DNA of 64,000 bases. It comes from Roseovarius nitratireducens. GTDB taxonomy: Bacteria > Pseudomonadota > Alphaproteobacteria > Rhodobacterales > Rhodobacteraceae. The notes below the pieces were generated by a model. It saw only the letters and a program-made list of their open reading frames with translations. It had not been told where the DNA came from and did no database searches. Positions 10,136 through 20,071 of the stretch are shown here, piece by piece (within the stretch, counting starts at the first letter, position 1; each line of letters opens with the position of its first letter). The position numbers were made by a program, and so were the translations under genes. Where the stretch lies: assembly GCF_002925845.1 (NCBI RefSeq), contig NZ_PDNI01000058.1, positions 62,001 to 126,000 on the forward strand, read 5' to 3'.

Positions 10136-11338
10136 TTATTCCGCGGGGTTGGATTGAGAGGATTTCTCGGCCTCGCGGGCCTTCTTGCCGCGGAAGAGAC
10201 GTGCGATGCGTTGCCCGCCCTCGACCAGGCCGCCCGGCAGGAAGATCACCACCAGCACGAAGATCATGCCCAGCGTGAGGTGCCAGCCCTTGCCCACGAA
10301 CGGGTGGATGAGGGCGACAACCGCATCCTCCATCCCGTCGGGCAGGAAGGCGAACCACTGGTGCAGGACGTTGTCGTTGATCTTGGAGACGATGTTTTCC
10401 ATGTACTTGATCAGGCCCGCGCCCAGAACCGGGCCGATCAGCGTGCCCGCACCGCCGAGAATCGTCATCAGCACCACCTCGCCGGAGGCCGTCCAGAACA
10501 TGCGCTCTGCCCCCGCGAGCGGGTCCATGGCCGCCAGCAGGCCGCCTGCGAGCCCGGCATACATGCCCGAGATCACGAAGGCCGCGAGCGCGTAGGGTTT
10601 GGCGTTGAGGCCGGTATAGGTCATGCGGGTGTTGTTGGACTTGATCGCGCGCAGCATCATCCCGAAGGGCGAGCGGAACAGCCGGATCGCGAAGTAGAAG
10701 GCGATCAGCATGATGAGGGCGCAGAGGTAATACCCGACGTTGAAGGTGAAGGACCACCCGCCCAGCTCCAGCTCGTAACTGGCGCGTACCGACAGGCCGA
10801 AGATATGCGGCATGTCGGGCAGCCCCGTGCGATGGAACATCTGCAGGTCATTGCTGTAGACCTGCAGCCCGGTTTCGCCGTTGGTGAGGTTGAACTTGGG
10901 GTTCGACAGCACCGAATAGGCCAGGGCAAAAGACATCTGCGCGAAGGCCAGCGTCAGGATCGCGAAGTAGATTCCCGAGCGGCGCAGCGAGATGTAGCCG
11001 ATCAGCACCGAGAAGATCGCCGCGATGATCACCGCAAAGGCGATGGCGGGTACGACGTTGTAGGTGAAGAGCTTGAACATCCAGACCGCCGCGTAGGAGC
11101 CCACGCCGAGAAAGGCCGCGTGCCCGAAGCTGAGATAGCCGGTGAGGCCGAAGAGGATGTTGAAGCCGATGGCGAAGATGCCGTAGATCGCGAACCGCTG
11201 GAGCAGGTCCGGGTAGCCCGCGTTGAACTGTGCCATGCCGCTGCCTTCGGGGAAGGGGTTGAGCAGGAACGGTGCCAGCAGCGTGATCGCGATGACGACG
11301 AGGAACAGAAGCCCGTCTTTCTTGTTCAGTCCAAACAT
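10136..11338 (-). CDS. Branched-chain-type ABC permease (LivM-type)
   Basis: A 400-residue inner-membrane permease with about ten hydrophobic segments and the LivM hallmark [20 protein letters not shown]; a second conserved block is [14 protein letters not shown]. It forms the translocation pore with the LivH-type subunit. A ~45-residue loop near the middle ([20 protein letters not shown]) is periplasmic by position. GGAGGA lies ten bases before the ATG, four bases after the upstream gene's stop. Confidence 0.93.
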   Translation of the reverse strand: MFGLNKKDGLLFLVVIAITLLAPFLLNPFPEGSGMAQFNAGYPDLLQRFAIYGIFAIGFNILFGLTGYLSFGHAAFLGVGSYAAVWMFKLFTYNVVPAIAFAVIIAAIFSVLIGYISLRRSGIYFAILTLAFAQMSFALAYSVLSNPKFNLTNGETGLQVYSNDLQMFHRTGLPDMPHIFGLSVRASYELELGGWSFTFNVGYYLCALIMLIAFYFAIRLFRSPFGMMLRAIKSNNTRMTYTGLNAKPYALAAFVISGMYAGLAGGLLAAMDPLAGAERMFWTASGEVVLMTILGGAGTLIGPVLGAGLIKYMENIVSKINDNVLHQWFAFLPDGMEDAVVALIHPFVGKGWHLTLGMIFVLVVIFLPGGLVEGGQRIARLFRGKKAREAEKSSQSNPAE

Positions 11339-11342
11339 GGGG

Positions 11343-12374
11343 TCAGTCCTCCATCACGCCTTTGCGTCCCATCAGACCGCGCGGGCGGGTCAGCAGGACG
11401 ACGATGGCGACAAGGTATATGATAACCTGGTTGATGCCCGGGATGGTGGTGGTGGCCCAGGTGGTCGAGGCAAAGCTTTCGAGGATGCCCAGCAGGAACC
11501 CCGCGAGCACGGCGCCGGGCAGGCTGCCCATGCCGCCCACGACCACGACCACGAAGCTGAGCACGAGGAAATCCATGCCCATGTGATAGTTGGGCGGGTT
11601 GATCGGGGTGTACATCACCCCCGCCAGCCCCGCGACCGCCGCGGCGATGCCGAACATGATCGTGAACCGGCGGTCGATGTTGATACCAAGGAGGCCCACC
11701 GTCTCGCGGTCGGCCATGCCGGCGCGCACCACCATGCCGAAGGTGGTGAATTGCAGGAAGGCAAACACCGCGCCGATGATCACCGCCGCGAAGGCGAAAT
11801 AGACCATGCGCCAGAGCGGGTAGACGATTTCGTTGACCTCGAAGCCGATCATCACGCCCAGGTCGATACTGCCCGCCAGCGCCGCGGGAGCCGGGGTGGG
11901 GATCGGATTGGCACCAAAGAAATACTTGATGATTTCCTGAAGCACGATCGCCAGGCCGAAGGTCACGAGAATCTGGTCGGCATGGGGGCGGTGGTAGAAG
12001 TGCTTGATAAGACCGCGTTCCATCGCGACGCCGACGGCGACCATGACGGGGATTGCGAACAGGACCGAAAGCGGCACCGACCATTCGACGATCCCGCCGC
12101 CGATCTCGGGGCCGAACCAGTCCTCGATATAGCGCATCTCGACCTTCAGCGGGTTGCCAAGGAAATCGGTCTGGCTCTCGTCTATGACCGTGTGGCTGAG
12201 CGACAGGAACTTTTGCAACGTGACCGCGCAGAACGCGCCGATCATGAAGAGCGCACCATGCGCGAAGTTGACCACGCCGAGCGTGCCGAAGATCAGGGTC
12301 AGGCCCAGCGCGATCAGCGCGTAGGCAGACCCCTTGTCGAGCCCGTTGAGGATTTGCAGAAGAATGACGTCCAT
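11343..12374 (-). CDS. Branched-chain-type ABC permease (LivH-type)
   Basis: A 343-residue membrane permease with the LivH hallmark [21 protein letters not shown] and the late [17 protein letters not shown] block. A ~45-residue insertion after the second helix ([20 protein letters not shown] and on) makes it longer than the ~300-residue amino-acid LivH and suggests a different substrate class. The ATG at 12374 has AGGTGG seven bases upstream; a GTG three codons earlier is less likely. Confidence 0.92.
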   Translation of the reverse strand: MDVILLQILNGLDKGSAYALIALGLTLIFGTLGVVNFAHGALFMIGAFCAVTLQKFLSLSHTVIDESQTDFLGNPLKVEMRYIEDWFGPEIGGGIVEWSVPLSVLFAIPVMVAVGVAMERGLIKHFYHRPHADQILVTFGLAIVLQEIIKYFFGANPIPTPAPAALAGSIDLGVMIGFEVNEIVYPLWRMVYFAFAAVIIGAVFAFLQFTTFGMVVRAGMADRETVGLLGINIDRRFTIMFGIAAAVAGLAGVMYTPINPPNYHMGMDFLVLSFVVVVVGGMGSLPGAVLAGFLLGILESFASTTWATTTIPGINQVIIYLVAIVVLLTRPRGLMGRKGVMED

Positions 12375-12431
12375 CGGTCCCACCTATGGGTTGAAAGCGC
12401 GCCGCAGATCGCTGTCCGGTCGCGGCGCGGG

Positions 12432-12459
12432 TCCGGTCGCGCGCGGTGGCGCGACCGGA
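12432..12459 (-). other. Intercistronic stem-loop in the transporter operon
   Basis: TCCGGTCGCGC and its exact complement form an eleven-pair stem with a six-base loop, midway in the 103-base gap between the binding-protein gene and the permeases. No U run follows on the minus strand. Such hairpins often protect a binding-protein mRNA segment and keep it more abundant than the downstream membrane genes. Confidence 0.6.
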
Positions 12460-12477
12460 TGTCTTTTTCGAGAAGGC

Positions 12478-13830
12478 TCAGGCGCCCGGGTTGCACTTGC
12501 CCAGGGACGCTTCCTTGCCGCCGAACATCGGGTGATCCGGCGCATACATGACCTGATCGGTCGGCGTGACCTCGACGATTTCCAGCGTGTCGTACTGGTT
12601 GGTCGGGTTCTGTGCACCACGCACGACGAGCACGTCCTTGAAGCACTGGTGGTCGGCAGCGCGGTAGAGCGTCGGGCCGTTGCCCAGCCCGTCGAATTCG
12701 AAGCCTTCGAGCGCCTCGCCGACGCCGCAGGGGTTGAACGTGCCGGCACGCTCGCAGGCATCGGCATAGAGCAGCACCTGCGCGTAGCAGGTCTGTGCCG
12801 AGTTCGACGGCGGCTTGCCGTACTTCTCGCCGAAGGACTTGACGAACGCCTTGGAGCCCTCGTTGTCGAGCTGCCAGTTATAGTTCATCGAGCCCAGCAC
12901 GCCCTTGATGTTCTCGCCGGCACCGGCGGCCATCAGTTCGGAATAGAGCGGCACGACGATCTTGAAGTCCTTGCCGTTGGCCATCTTGTCGAGCAGTCCG
13001 AACTGCACCGCGTTGGTCAGCGAGTTGACCATGTTGCCGCCGTAGTGGTTGAGCACCAGCACGTCGGCGCCCGAGTTCAGGACCGGCGCGATGTAGGACG
13101 AGAAATCGGTCGCCGCGAGCGGCGTCTTGACCGCGTTCACGGTCTCCCAGCCCATCGCCTCGGTCGCCGCCTTGATCGATTCCTCCTGGGTCCAGCCCCA
13201 GGTGTAGTCGGCGGTCAGGTGATAGGCGCGACGGTCCTCGCCGAATTCCTTGGCCAGCACCGGCGCAAGAGCGGCAGCCGACATGTAGGCGTTGAAGAAG
13301 TGGCGGAAGCCGTTTGCCTTGCGGTCCTTGCCGGTGGTGTCGTTCGAGTGCGTCAGGCCGGCCATGAAGATGATGCCCGCCTCCTGGCACAGGCCCTGCA
13401 CGGCCACGGCGACGCCCGAGGACGAGCCGCCGTTGATCATGATGGCGCCATCCTTTTCGATCATCGACTTGGCGCTTGCACGCGCGGCGTCCGACTTGGT
13501 CTGCGTGTCGCCGGTGACGTACTCGACCTTCTTGCCGAGGATGCCATTGCCTTTGAGGGCTTTGGACGTGAACGTGTTGAGGCAGCCGCCGTCGCCCTCG
13601 CCGTTGAGGTGCTCGACCGCGAGCTGCTGTGCGAGAAGCTCGTCATTGCCCTCGTCGGCGTAGGGTCCGGTCTGCGGCACGTTGAAGCCGAGCGTGACCG
13701 TGCTGCCCGTGGGTTCGTTGGTGTAGGCCGCGGCGCTCGACGCGGTAAATATCGTCGGCAGCGCAACACCAGCACCTGCGATCGCGCTCGTCTTGAGCAC
13801 GCCACGGCGGGTAAAGTTCGATTTGGACAT
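12478..13830 (-). CDS. ABC transporter substrate-binding protein, Tat-type leader
   Basis: A 450-residue periplasmic binding protein of the Leu/Ile/Val-type family. The leader is Tat-like (FTRRGVLKTS, then a hydrophobic stretch ending SSAAA). The mature part opens TVTLGFNVPQTGPYADEG and has the family's INGGSSSGVAVAVQGLCQEAG region. Ligand is not known; a short-chain carboxylate or derivative fits the acs and ScfR context better than an amino acid, but that is inference. GGGAGG lies six bases before the ATG. First gene of the operon, divergent from the ScfR gene. Confidence 0.9.
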   Translation of the reverse strand: MSKSNFTRRGVLKTSAIAGAGVALPTIFTASSAAAYTNEPTGSTVTLGFNVPQTGPYADEGNDELLAQQLAVEHLNGEGDGGCLNTFTSKALKGNGILGKKVEYVTGDTQTKSDAARASAKSMIEKDGAIMINGGSSSGVAVAVQGLCQEAGIIFMAGLTHSNDTTGKDRKANGFRHFFNAYMSAAALAPVLAKEFGEDRRAYHLTADYTWGWTQEESIKAATEAMGWETVNAVKTPLAATDFSSYIAPVLNSGADVLVLNHYGGNMVNSLTNAVQFGLLDKMANGKDFKIVVPLYSELMAAGAGENIKGVLGSMNYNWQLDNEGSKAFVKSFGEKYGKPPSNSAQTCYAQVLLYADACERAGTFNPCGVGEALEGFEFDGLGNGPTLYRAADHQCFKDVLVVRGAQNPTNQYDTLEIVEVTPTDQVMYAPDHPMFGGKEASLGKCNPGA

Positions 13831-14052
13831 GGAATCCTCCCATTATGATTCGGTCGGGGCATGCTCCTCCGCACAACCCGGGTGCAGGACAAACCTGCAC
13901 AGGTCGATTATGGGGGCTCGTCAGAAAATTTCGCAACAAGCGCCTTTGTGGAAACATTTATTTTGTAAAAAAATAGACACACGCATTCGTTATGTTGTAA
14001 ATAAATTGTCACGCAGGTGCAGCAAGTTCAGCCCAAGGCGGGGAAAAAATCC
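13831..14052. promoter_or_regulatory. Divergent promoter region, transporter-acs operon / ScfR gene
   Basis: A 222-base intergenic stretch that is strikingly AT-rich between about 13925 and 14015. It holds TTTTGTAAAA (13961-13970) and GTTGTAAAT (13994-14002), 32 bases apart, plus TTTCGCAA (13929-13936). ScfR-type regulators such as RamB and PccR recognise TTTGCAAA-like sequences, so these are candidate operators, though none is an exact match. No -35/-10 pair could be assigned with confidence. Confidence 0.45.
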
Positions 14053-15363
14053 ATGCCCGAAAAGTTCATGATCGGAACACGCATCCGCGAGAGACGGGTG
14101 CTTGCCGGTATACGGCAGACCGACCTCGCCAAACGGGTCGGCATTTCACCCTCGTACCTCAACCTGATCGAGCATAACCGCCGCAGAATCGGCGGCAAGA
14201 CGCTCCTGCGGCTCGCCGGCGCGCTCGATGTCGAGCCGTCGCTGCTGAGCGAGGGGGCGGCGGCGACGCTGGTCGCGGGACTGCGCGAGGCGGCGGGGGC
14301 CGCCGACGATGCCGGCCCCGAACGCGACCGGGCCGAGGAATTCGCCGAGCGTTTTCCCGGCTGGGCGGGTCTCGTGACCGAGCTCTACCGACGCAACGAG
14401 GAAATGGAGCGCACCATCGAGACGCTGACCGACCGGCTTGCGCATGATCCGTTCCTCGCGGACTCGCTGCACGAGGTGATTTCTGCGGTGACTGCGATCC
14501 GCTCGACCTCGTCGATCCTGGTGGAGACCGAGGAACTGGAGCCGGAATGGACCGCGCGGTTTCACCGCAACATCAACGAGGACAGCGCGCGTCTCACCGA
14601 GGGTGCGCAGGCGCTGGTGAAATACCTCGAGGGCGCGCCCAACCGTGACGCGGAGGTGCAGTCGCCGCAGGACGAGATGCACGCGGTGCTGGCGGCGCGC
14701 GGCTTTCATTTCGCCGAGCTGGAGCGCGAGGTGGCGGGGCCGCGGGCAGTGGTCCGGCTGGTGCGCGCAGAGGCCGAGCGCGGGCTGTCGGGGCCGGCGC
14801 AGACCCTGCTGGGGGCGGTGCTGGGGCGCTATCTTGAGGACGCGCGCGCCCTGCCGATGGCGACGTTCCTCACGCGGTTGCGCACGCTGGGACCAAACCC
14901 CGCGCGGCTGGCCGAGGCGACCGGCGCGGGTCTGGCGCAGGTGTTCCGGCGGATGGCGGCAATGCCCGAGGCCGAGGTCGGGCGGGTCGGGCTGGTGATT
15001 TGCGACGCTTCCGGCACGCTGATCTTTCGCAAGCCGATCGAGGGGTTCTCGATGCCGCGGCTGGCGGGGGCCTGCGCGCTTTGGCCGCTCTACCTCGCGC
15101 CTGCGCAGCCGCTCGCGCCGCTGCGCAGGCGCGTGCGGCAGGCCGGGCGCGGCGGCGAGGTGGTCGAGGCGCTGGCGGTGGCCGGGCCCGAGGGCCCGAC
15201 CGGGTTCGACCGGCCGGCGCCGGTGCGTGCGCACATGCTGTTGCTGCCCGACCCGGGCGAGGTGCGCGGCGCCGTGGACGAGATCGGAGTGAGCTGTCGG
15301 ATTTGCCCGCTGGCCACCTGCGCCGCGCGGCGTGAGCCGTCGATCCTGGCAGAGGGCTTTTGA
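14053..15363 (+). CDS. XRE-type short-chain fatty acyl regulator (ScfR/DUF2083 family)
   Basis: A 436-residue regulator. Residues ~10-65 are an XRE helix-turn-helix (IRERRVLAGIRQTDLAKRVG, then SPSYLNLIEHNRR). The C-terminal half matches the ScfR domain, ending with a Cys cluster (CRICPLATCAARREPSIL) typical of this family. Characterised members (RamB in corynebacteria, PccR in Rhodobacter) control acetate or propionate metabolism, probably by sensing an acyl-CoA. Divergent placement from the transporter-acs operon makes that operon the obvious target. The ATG at 14053 was preferred over a GTG at 14017. Confidence 0.88.
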   Translation: MPEKFMIGTRIRERRVLAGIRQTDLAKRVGISPSYLNLIEHNRRRIGGKTLLRLAGALDVEPSLLSEGAAATLVAGLREAAGAADDAGPERDRAEEFAERFPGWAGLVTELYRRNEEMERTIETLTDRLAHDPFLADSLHEVISAVTAIRSTSSILVETEELEPEWTARFHRNINEDSARLTEGAQALVKYLEGAPNRDAEVQSPQDEMHAVLAARGFHFAELEREVAGPRAVVRLVRAEAERGLSGPAQTLLGAVLGRYLEDARALPMATFLTRLRTLGPNPARLAEATGAGLAQVFRRMAAMPEAEVGRVGLVICDASGTLIFRKPIEGFSMPRLAGACALWPLYLAPAQPLAPLRRRVRQAGRGGEVVEALAVAGPEGPTGFDRPAPVRAHMLLLPDPGEVRGAVDEIGVSCRICPLATCAARREPSILAEGF

Positions 15364-15435
15364 CAGCGCGGGGCAATTTGGGAATAGTTGCGCGGTGGCG
15401 GTTTTCACCGCTTCATCGGAGGGGAGGCCGATGGC

Positions 15436-15804
15436 ATGGGAAAGACGGTCCTGCTGATCGAGGACGAACCGAACATCATCGAGGCGGTGAGTTTCATCCT
15501 GTCGCGTGACGGCTGGGATGTGAAAACCCATGCCAACGGTCATGACGCGATGGACGCGGTGCGACGGCGCGTGCCCGATCTCATCATTCTCGACGTGATG
15601 CTGCCGGGCAAGAGCGGCTATGACATCCTGGGGGAAATCCGCGCCGATGCCGATTTTGCCACCGTGCCGGTGCTGATGCTGACGGCCCGCGGCCAGACCC
15701 GCGACCGCGAAATGGCCGAGCGCGCAGGCGCGAGCCGTTACATGACCAAGCCGTTCTCGAACGCCGACGTGCTCGACGCGGTGCGCGCGCTGGCGGGGAC
15801 ATGA
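15436..15804 (+). CDS. Single-domain response regulator
   Basis: A 122-residue receiver domain with all key residues: the acidic pair in LIEDEPN, phospho-acceptor Asp53 in LDVMLPG, Thr in LTARG and Lys in TKPFS. No output domain follows, so it works through protein contacts or as a phosphate relay. GGAGGGGAGG precedes the ATG. Its stop overlaps the start of the next gene in ATGA, making a three-gene unit with the small membrane protein and the SSS-domain histidine kinase; the kinase has no receiver of its own, so this is its likely partner. Confidence 0.92.
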   Translation: MGKTVLLIEDEPNIIEAVSFILSRDGWDVKTHANGHDAMDAVRRRVPDLIILDVMLPGKSGYDILGEIRADADFATVPVLMLTARGQTRDREMAERAGASRYMTKPFSNADVLDAVRALAGT

Positions 15805-16097
15805 GTCCCGAGCGCGTGTCGGTCTTTCTCGCGCGGCGCAGCTATCGACGCCGCCGACTGGCCGATGCCGCGCGCCTGCTGCCGCTGGCTGGGGGAGTCC
15901 TGTTCTGCGTGCCGCTGTTGTGGCAGGGGGCCGGAGGCGGCGCCCGCACGGTGGCGGCGATGATCTACGTCTTCGTTCTCTGGGCGGTGCTGGTCGTGGT
16001 CTCGGGGCTGGTATCGCGGCACCTGCGGGGCGGCGAGGACGAGGCTGGCGGCGCGGATGGCGGCGGCGCGAAGGGAGACGGCGGGGGGATGGAATGA
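15801..16097 (+). CDS. Small two-helix membrane protein
   Basis: A 98-residue protein, not recognised by family. A basic N-terminus (RRSYRRRRL) is followed by two hydrophobic segments (about residues 26-42 and 52-71) and a Gly/Asp/Glu-rich cytoplasmic tail. Both ends overlap neighbours by ATGA, so it is translated together with the response regulator and the kinase. Position suggests an accessory of the kinase's transporter-like sensor half; that is inference. Confidence 0.75.
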   Translation: MSPERVSVFLARRSYRRRRLADAARLLPLAGGVLFCVPLLWQGAGGGARTVAAMIYVFVLWAVLVVVSGLVSRHLRGGEDEAGGADGGGAKGDGGGME

Positions 16098-18787
16098 CCG
16101 TTCTCAACATCCTCGTGCTGGTCTGCCTGCTCTACGTGGTGCTGCTTTTCGGGGTGGCATTCGGTGCCGATCGCGCCGCGCGGCAGGGGCGGGTGCGGTG
16201 GCTGCGCTCGCCCGTCGTCTACACGCTGTCGCTGTCGATCTACTGCACCGCCTGGACATTCTATGGCGCGGTGGGCTTTGCCGCGCGTTCCGGGCTGGAG
16301 TTTGTCACCATCTATCTCGGTCCGACGCTGGTGATGATCGGCTGGTGGTGGACGGTGCGCCGGCTTGTGCGGGTGGGGCGCAGCCAGCGCATTACCTCGA
16401 TCGCCGACCTGATCTCGTCGCGCTACGGCAAGTCCAACCTGCTGGCGGTGCTGGTGACCGTGCTCGCGGTGGTGGGCACGACGCCCTATATCGCGCTGCA
16501 ACTACAATCGGTGACGCTCTCGTTCGCGGCATTCGCGGCCTTTGCCGAGCCGGGCGTGCCAACCGCGCCGCTGTCTGACATGCAGTCCACCGCGCTGTGG
16601 GTGGCGGCGGGGCTGGCGGTCTTTACCATCCTGTTCGGCACCCGCAACCTCGACGCCAACGAGCGCCATCACGGTGTGGTCATGGCCATCGCGATGGAAG
16701 CGGTGGTGAAGCTCTGCGCGCTCTTGGCGGTGGGCGTGTTCGTGGTCTGGGGGCTTGCGGGAGGCGTCGGCGCCACGCTCGACCGGATCGAGACGTCCGA
16801 GATCGCGCGGTTCGATGTCTCGGCCGGGCGCTGGGTGGGGCTCACCATGCTGTCGGCGATGGCGTTCCTGTGCCTGCCGCGCATGTTCCAGGTGATGGTG
16901 GTAGAGAACGAGGACGAGGATCATCTGCGCACCGCCGCCTGGGCGTTTCCCGGCTACCTGATGCTGATGAGCCTGTTCGTGCTGCCGATCGCGGCGGTGG
17001 GACTCGACGTGATGCCGGCGGGGACCAATCCGGACCTCTTCGTGCTGACCCTGCCGCTGATGGATGGGCGGGACGGTCTGGCGATCCTGTCGTTCCTCGG
17101 CGGGTTCTCCAGCGCCACCTCGATGGTGATCGTGGCCGCAATCGCGCTATCGACGATGGTGTCTAACCATGTCGTCATGCCGATCTGGCTGCATTACTCG
17201 GGCGGGGCGGCGATGGTGTCGGGCGACGTGCGCAACGTCGCGCTGACGGCGCGGCGGATCAGCATCGTGGGGGTGCTGTTCCTGGGCTATGTCTATTTCC
17301 GCATCTCCGGCGGCGGCACGGCGCTAGCGGCGATGGGGCTGATCGCCTTCGTCGGCGTGGCGCAGTTCCTGCCGGCGCTGATGGGGGGGCTGTTCTGGCG
17401 CGGGGCCACGCGCACGGGTGCGCTCGCCGGGCTGTGCACGGGGGCGGCGGTCTGGCTCTACTGCCTGTTCCTGCCGAGCTTCGGCCCCGCGGTCTTTATG
17501 TCCGAGACGCTCCACGAGGCGGGGCCGTGGGGCATCGGCTGGCTGCGGCCCTACGCGCTCTTTGGGGCCGAGGGGATGGACCCGGTGCTGCACGCGCTGA
17601 TGTGGTCGCTTCTGCTCAATGTCGGCTCCTTCCTGCTGGGATCGCTGTTGAGCTTTCCGCAGCCACTGGAGCGGTTGCAGGGCGCGCAGTTCGTCAACGT
17701 CTTTGACCATTCCGACACGCCGGGGGGCTGGTCGGGCGGCATGGCGCAGAGCGAGGACCTGCTCATCATGGCGCAGCGCATCATGGGCGCGCGCGAGGCG
17801 CAGGCGCTGTTTTCCGCCGCCGCCGGGCGGCAGGGGGTGGCGGGCTACTTGCCCGAGCCGAGCCCCGATTTCCTGCAGGAGCTGGAGCGTGCGCTCGCCG
17901 GGTCGGTGGGCGCGGCGACCGCGCACGCGATGATTGCGCAGATCGTCGGCGGCGCCGCGGTCTCGGTGCGCGACCTGATGGCCGTGGCCGACGAGACCGC
18001 GCAGATCATGGAATATTCCAGCCAGTTGGAGGCCAAGAGCCAGGAACTGGCGCGCACCGCCCGGCAATTGCGGCAGGCCAACGAGAAGCTTACCCAGATT
18101 TCGGTGCAGAAAGACGGCTTCCTGTCGCAGATCAGCCACGAGCTGCGCACGCCGATGACCTCGATCCGGGCATTCTCGGAAATCCTGCGCGACACCGACG
18201 ACCTGAGCGCGGAGGACAAGCACAAATACGCCGCGATCATCCATGACGAGACGGTGCGGCTCACCCGGCTTCTGGATGACCTGCTCGATCTCAGCGTGCT
18301 GGAAAACGGGCAGGTGGATCTCAACGTGCAATCCGGCACGCTCGAGGCGCTGATCGACCGGGCGGTGCGCGCCGCGGGTGGCGAGACCGAGCATTTCATC
18401 ATCCACCGCGATCGCGAGGCGGAGCGTGTGGATCTCAGCACCGATCTCGACCGGCTGGCGCAGGTTTTCATCAATCTTGTCAGCAACGCGCGCAAATACT
18501 GCGATGCCGATCCGGCGGTGCTCTCGATCCGCACGGCGGTCGCCGAGGACCAGCTCGTGGTGGATTTCGTCGACAATGGTGGTGGTATTCCGACCGAGAT
18601 GCAGGCGATGATCTTCGAGAAATTCTCGCGCATCGGCGAGACCAAGGCCGGTGGGGCAGGGCTCGGCCTCGCGATCTGCCGCGAAATCATGGCGCGGCTC
18701 GGCGGGTACGTTTCCTACCTGCCGGGACAGACGGGGCCGGCGTTCCGTGTGAGCTTGCCATTGTCGGGGCGGATGGCGGCGCAGTAG
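16094..18787 (+). CDS. Sensor histidine kinase with sodium:solute symporter (SSS) domain
   Basis: An 897-residue protein. Residues ~1-530 are about 13 membrane segments of an SSS/PutP-type symporter fold (AWTFYGAVG, RNLDANERHHG, GFSSATSMVIVA). A coiled linker leads to a complete histidine kinase: His682 in QISHELRTP, N box NLVSNARKY, DNGGGIP and GGAGLGLAIC. This is the CbrA/CrbS architecture, where the transporter half senses or carries the signal. CrbS controls acs in gamma-proteobacteria, which fits the nearby acs operon. ATGA overlap with the upstream gene fixes the start. Confidence 0.92.
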   Translation: MTVLNILVLVCLLYVVLLFGVAFGADRAARQGRVRWLRSPVVYTLSLSIYCTAWTFYGAVGFAARSGLEFVTIYLGPTLVMIGWWWTVRRLVRVGRSQRITSIADLISSRYGKSNLLAVLVTVLAVVGTTPYIALQLQSVTLSFAAFAAFAEPGVPTAPLSDMQSTALWVAAGLAVFTILFGTRNLDANERHHGVVMAIAMEAVVKLCALLAVGVFVVWGLAGGVGATLDRIETSEIARFDVSAGRWVGLTMLSAMAFLCLPRMFQVMVVENEDEDHLRTAAWAFPGYLMLMSLFVLPIAAVGLDVMPAGTNPDLFVLTLPLMDGRDGLAILSFLGGFSSATSMVIVAAIALSTMVSNHVVMPIWLHYSGGAAMVSGDVRNVALTARRISIVGVLFLGYVYFRISGGGTALAAMGLIAFVGVAQFLPALMGGLFWRGATRTGALAGLCTGAAVWLYCLFLPSFGPAVFMSETLHEAGPWGIGWLRPYALFGAEGMDPVLHALMWSLLLNVGSFLLGSLLSFPQPLERLQGAQFVNVFDHSDTPGGWSGGMAQSEDLLIMAQRIMGAREAQALFSAAAGRQGVAGYLPEPSPDFLQELERALAGSVGAATAHAMIAQIVGGAAVSVRDLMAVADETAQIMEYSSQLEAKSQELARTARQLRQANEKLTQISVQKDGFLSQISHELRTPMTSIRAFSEILRDTDDLSAEDKHKYAAIIHDETVRLTRLLDDLLDLSVLENGQVDLNVQSGTLEALIDRAVRAAGGETEHFIIHRDREAERVDLSTDLDRLAQVFINLVSNARKYCDADPAVLSIRTAVAEDQLVVDFVDNGGGIPTEMQAMIFEKFSRIGETKAGGAGLGLAICREIMARLGGYVSYLPGQTGPAFRVSLPLSGRMAAQ

Positions 18788-18867
18788 CGCCGCGCCAAGA
18801 TTAGGAGAATCGTAACCCGCCGCCCCTAGGCTCTGGCAAGGACACAGAAGGTGGACGGCCCGGGCGG

Positions 18868-19995
18868 ATGGCAGAGCAGCGACAGGCTTCGGTCATAAGG
18901 CGCAAGACGCGCGCGGCGCGCGAGGGCGCGGACCCGCGGGTGATGTCGCCCGTGCGCGCACTGCGGTTGGCGCTGGCACGCGCTGCGGATACGCTGCTCG
19001 ACCTGCCGCTTGTCGTTGCGACGGTGGAACAGTGCAGGGTCGAGGCGGGCGAGGTCGAGGCTACGCTCGGCACAGAGGGGCTTTACCTTCTGCTCGACGG
19101 GGCGGCGGGCGCGCGCGCGGCGATGCGGCTTTGCCCGGGGCTGGTGGCCGCTCTGGTCGAAGTGCAGACCACTGGGCGCGTGCGGCCCGGTGAGGTGCGC
19201 GCGCGCGCGCCCACACGAACAGATGCGGCAATGGTCGCGCCGCTCGTCGATGCGCTGCTTTCGGGGTTCGACGACGGTATGGGCGAGAGCGGGGCGGACC
19301 AAGCGCCGCGCGGCTTTCATTTCGGCGACCGGGTAGAGGACGCGCGCGCGCTGGCGTTGCTGCTCGTGGCGCCGGAGTTCGATTTTTTCCGGCTCACGGT
19401 CGATCTTGGGCCGGGGCTGCGCACCGGGTGGCTGGATCTGCTCTTGCCGCCCGCGCCGCCCGTGCCCGCGCGCGACGTGGCCCCGGCGGGGCGCGGGGCA
19501 CCGGCGCGCGACCCCGAGAACGTGGCAGCGGTGGCGCTGACGGCGCCGGTGGCGCTCGACGCGGTGCTGGCGCGAATACGCGTGCCGCTTCGTGCGGCGA
19601 TGGCGTTCGAGGTGGGCCAGCGGCTCGAGGTCGCGAGAGACACCCTGGGCAAGGTGCGGCTTGTGGGCGCAGGAGGCTATGTCGCTGCAGAGGGGCGGCT
19701 GGGCCGGCGCGATGGCTGGCGCGCCCTGCGGCTGGCGGGAACAGGCGCGGATGAGGGCGACGAAACGCCCCGTGCGACCGCCATGCCGGGCACAACCGGG
19801 GCCAGCCGCGCGGAGATCGGGGCCCCGGAAACCGCGATGGCGACGGCACCGGAGGCCTATGATACGATGGGGCAGGAGTCGGTGGGGCAGGAGATGCCAG
19901 GGCACGGAACAAGTGGTGCCGATGCCGGGGATGACATGGGCGGCGCGGCGACCGCGGCCCAGGGCGGCACGGCGCTCGCCCCGGTCTCTGGTTGA
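18868..19995 (+). CDS. FliM/FliN-like flagellar motor switch protein
   Basis: A 375-residue protein. Around residues 220-300 it carries a FliM/FliN C-terminal (SpoA-type) domain: VALDAVLARIRVPLRAAMAF and GQRLEVARDTLGKVRLVGAG. The preceding ~200 residues are plausibly a degenerate FliM middle domain. The last ~75 residues are low-complexity, rich in Gly, Ala, Met, Thr and Glu. It would sit in the rotor C-ring if it acts in the flagellum. No other flagellar gene is nearby; FliM-like genes outside the flagellar cluster are known in this bacterial family. No strong Shine-Dalgarno sequence was found for the ATG. Confidence 0.7.
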   Translation: MAEQRQASVIRRKTRAAREGADPRVMSPVRALRLALARAADTLLDLPLVVATVEQCRVEAGEVEATLGTEGLYLLLDGAAGARAAMRLCPGLVAALVEVQTTGRVRPGEVRARAPTRTDAAMVAPLVDALLSGFDDGMGESGADQAPRGFHFGDRVEDARALALLLVAPEFDFFRLTVDLGPGLRTGWLDLLLPPAPPVPARDVAPAGRGAPARDPENVAAVALTAPVALDAVLARIRVPLRAAMAFEVGQRLEVARDTLGKVRLVGAGGYVAAEGRLGRRDGWRALRLAGTGADEGDETPRATAMPGTTGASRAEIGAPETAMATAPEAYDTMGQESVGQEMPGHGTSGADAGDDMGGAATAAQGGTALAPVSG

Positions 19996-20071
19996 CATGC
20001 ATCAAGGCATCGGTGCGCGCCCGCCGCTATGCTCCTCAGCGCATACATATGGCGACGACGGGAGGACCACG

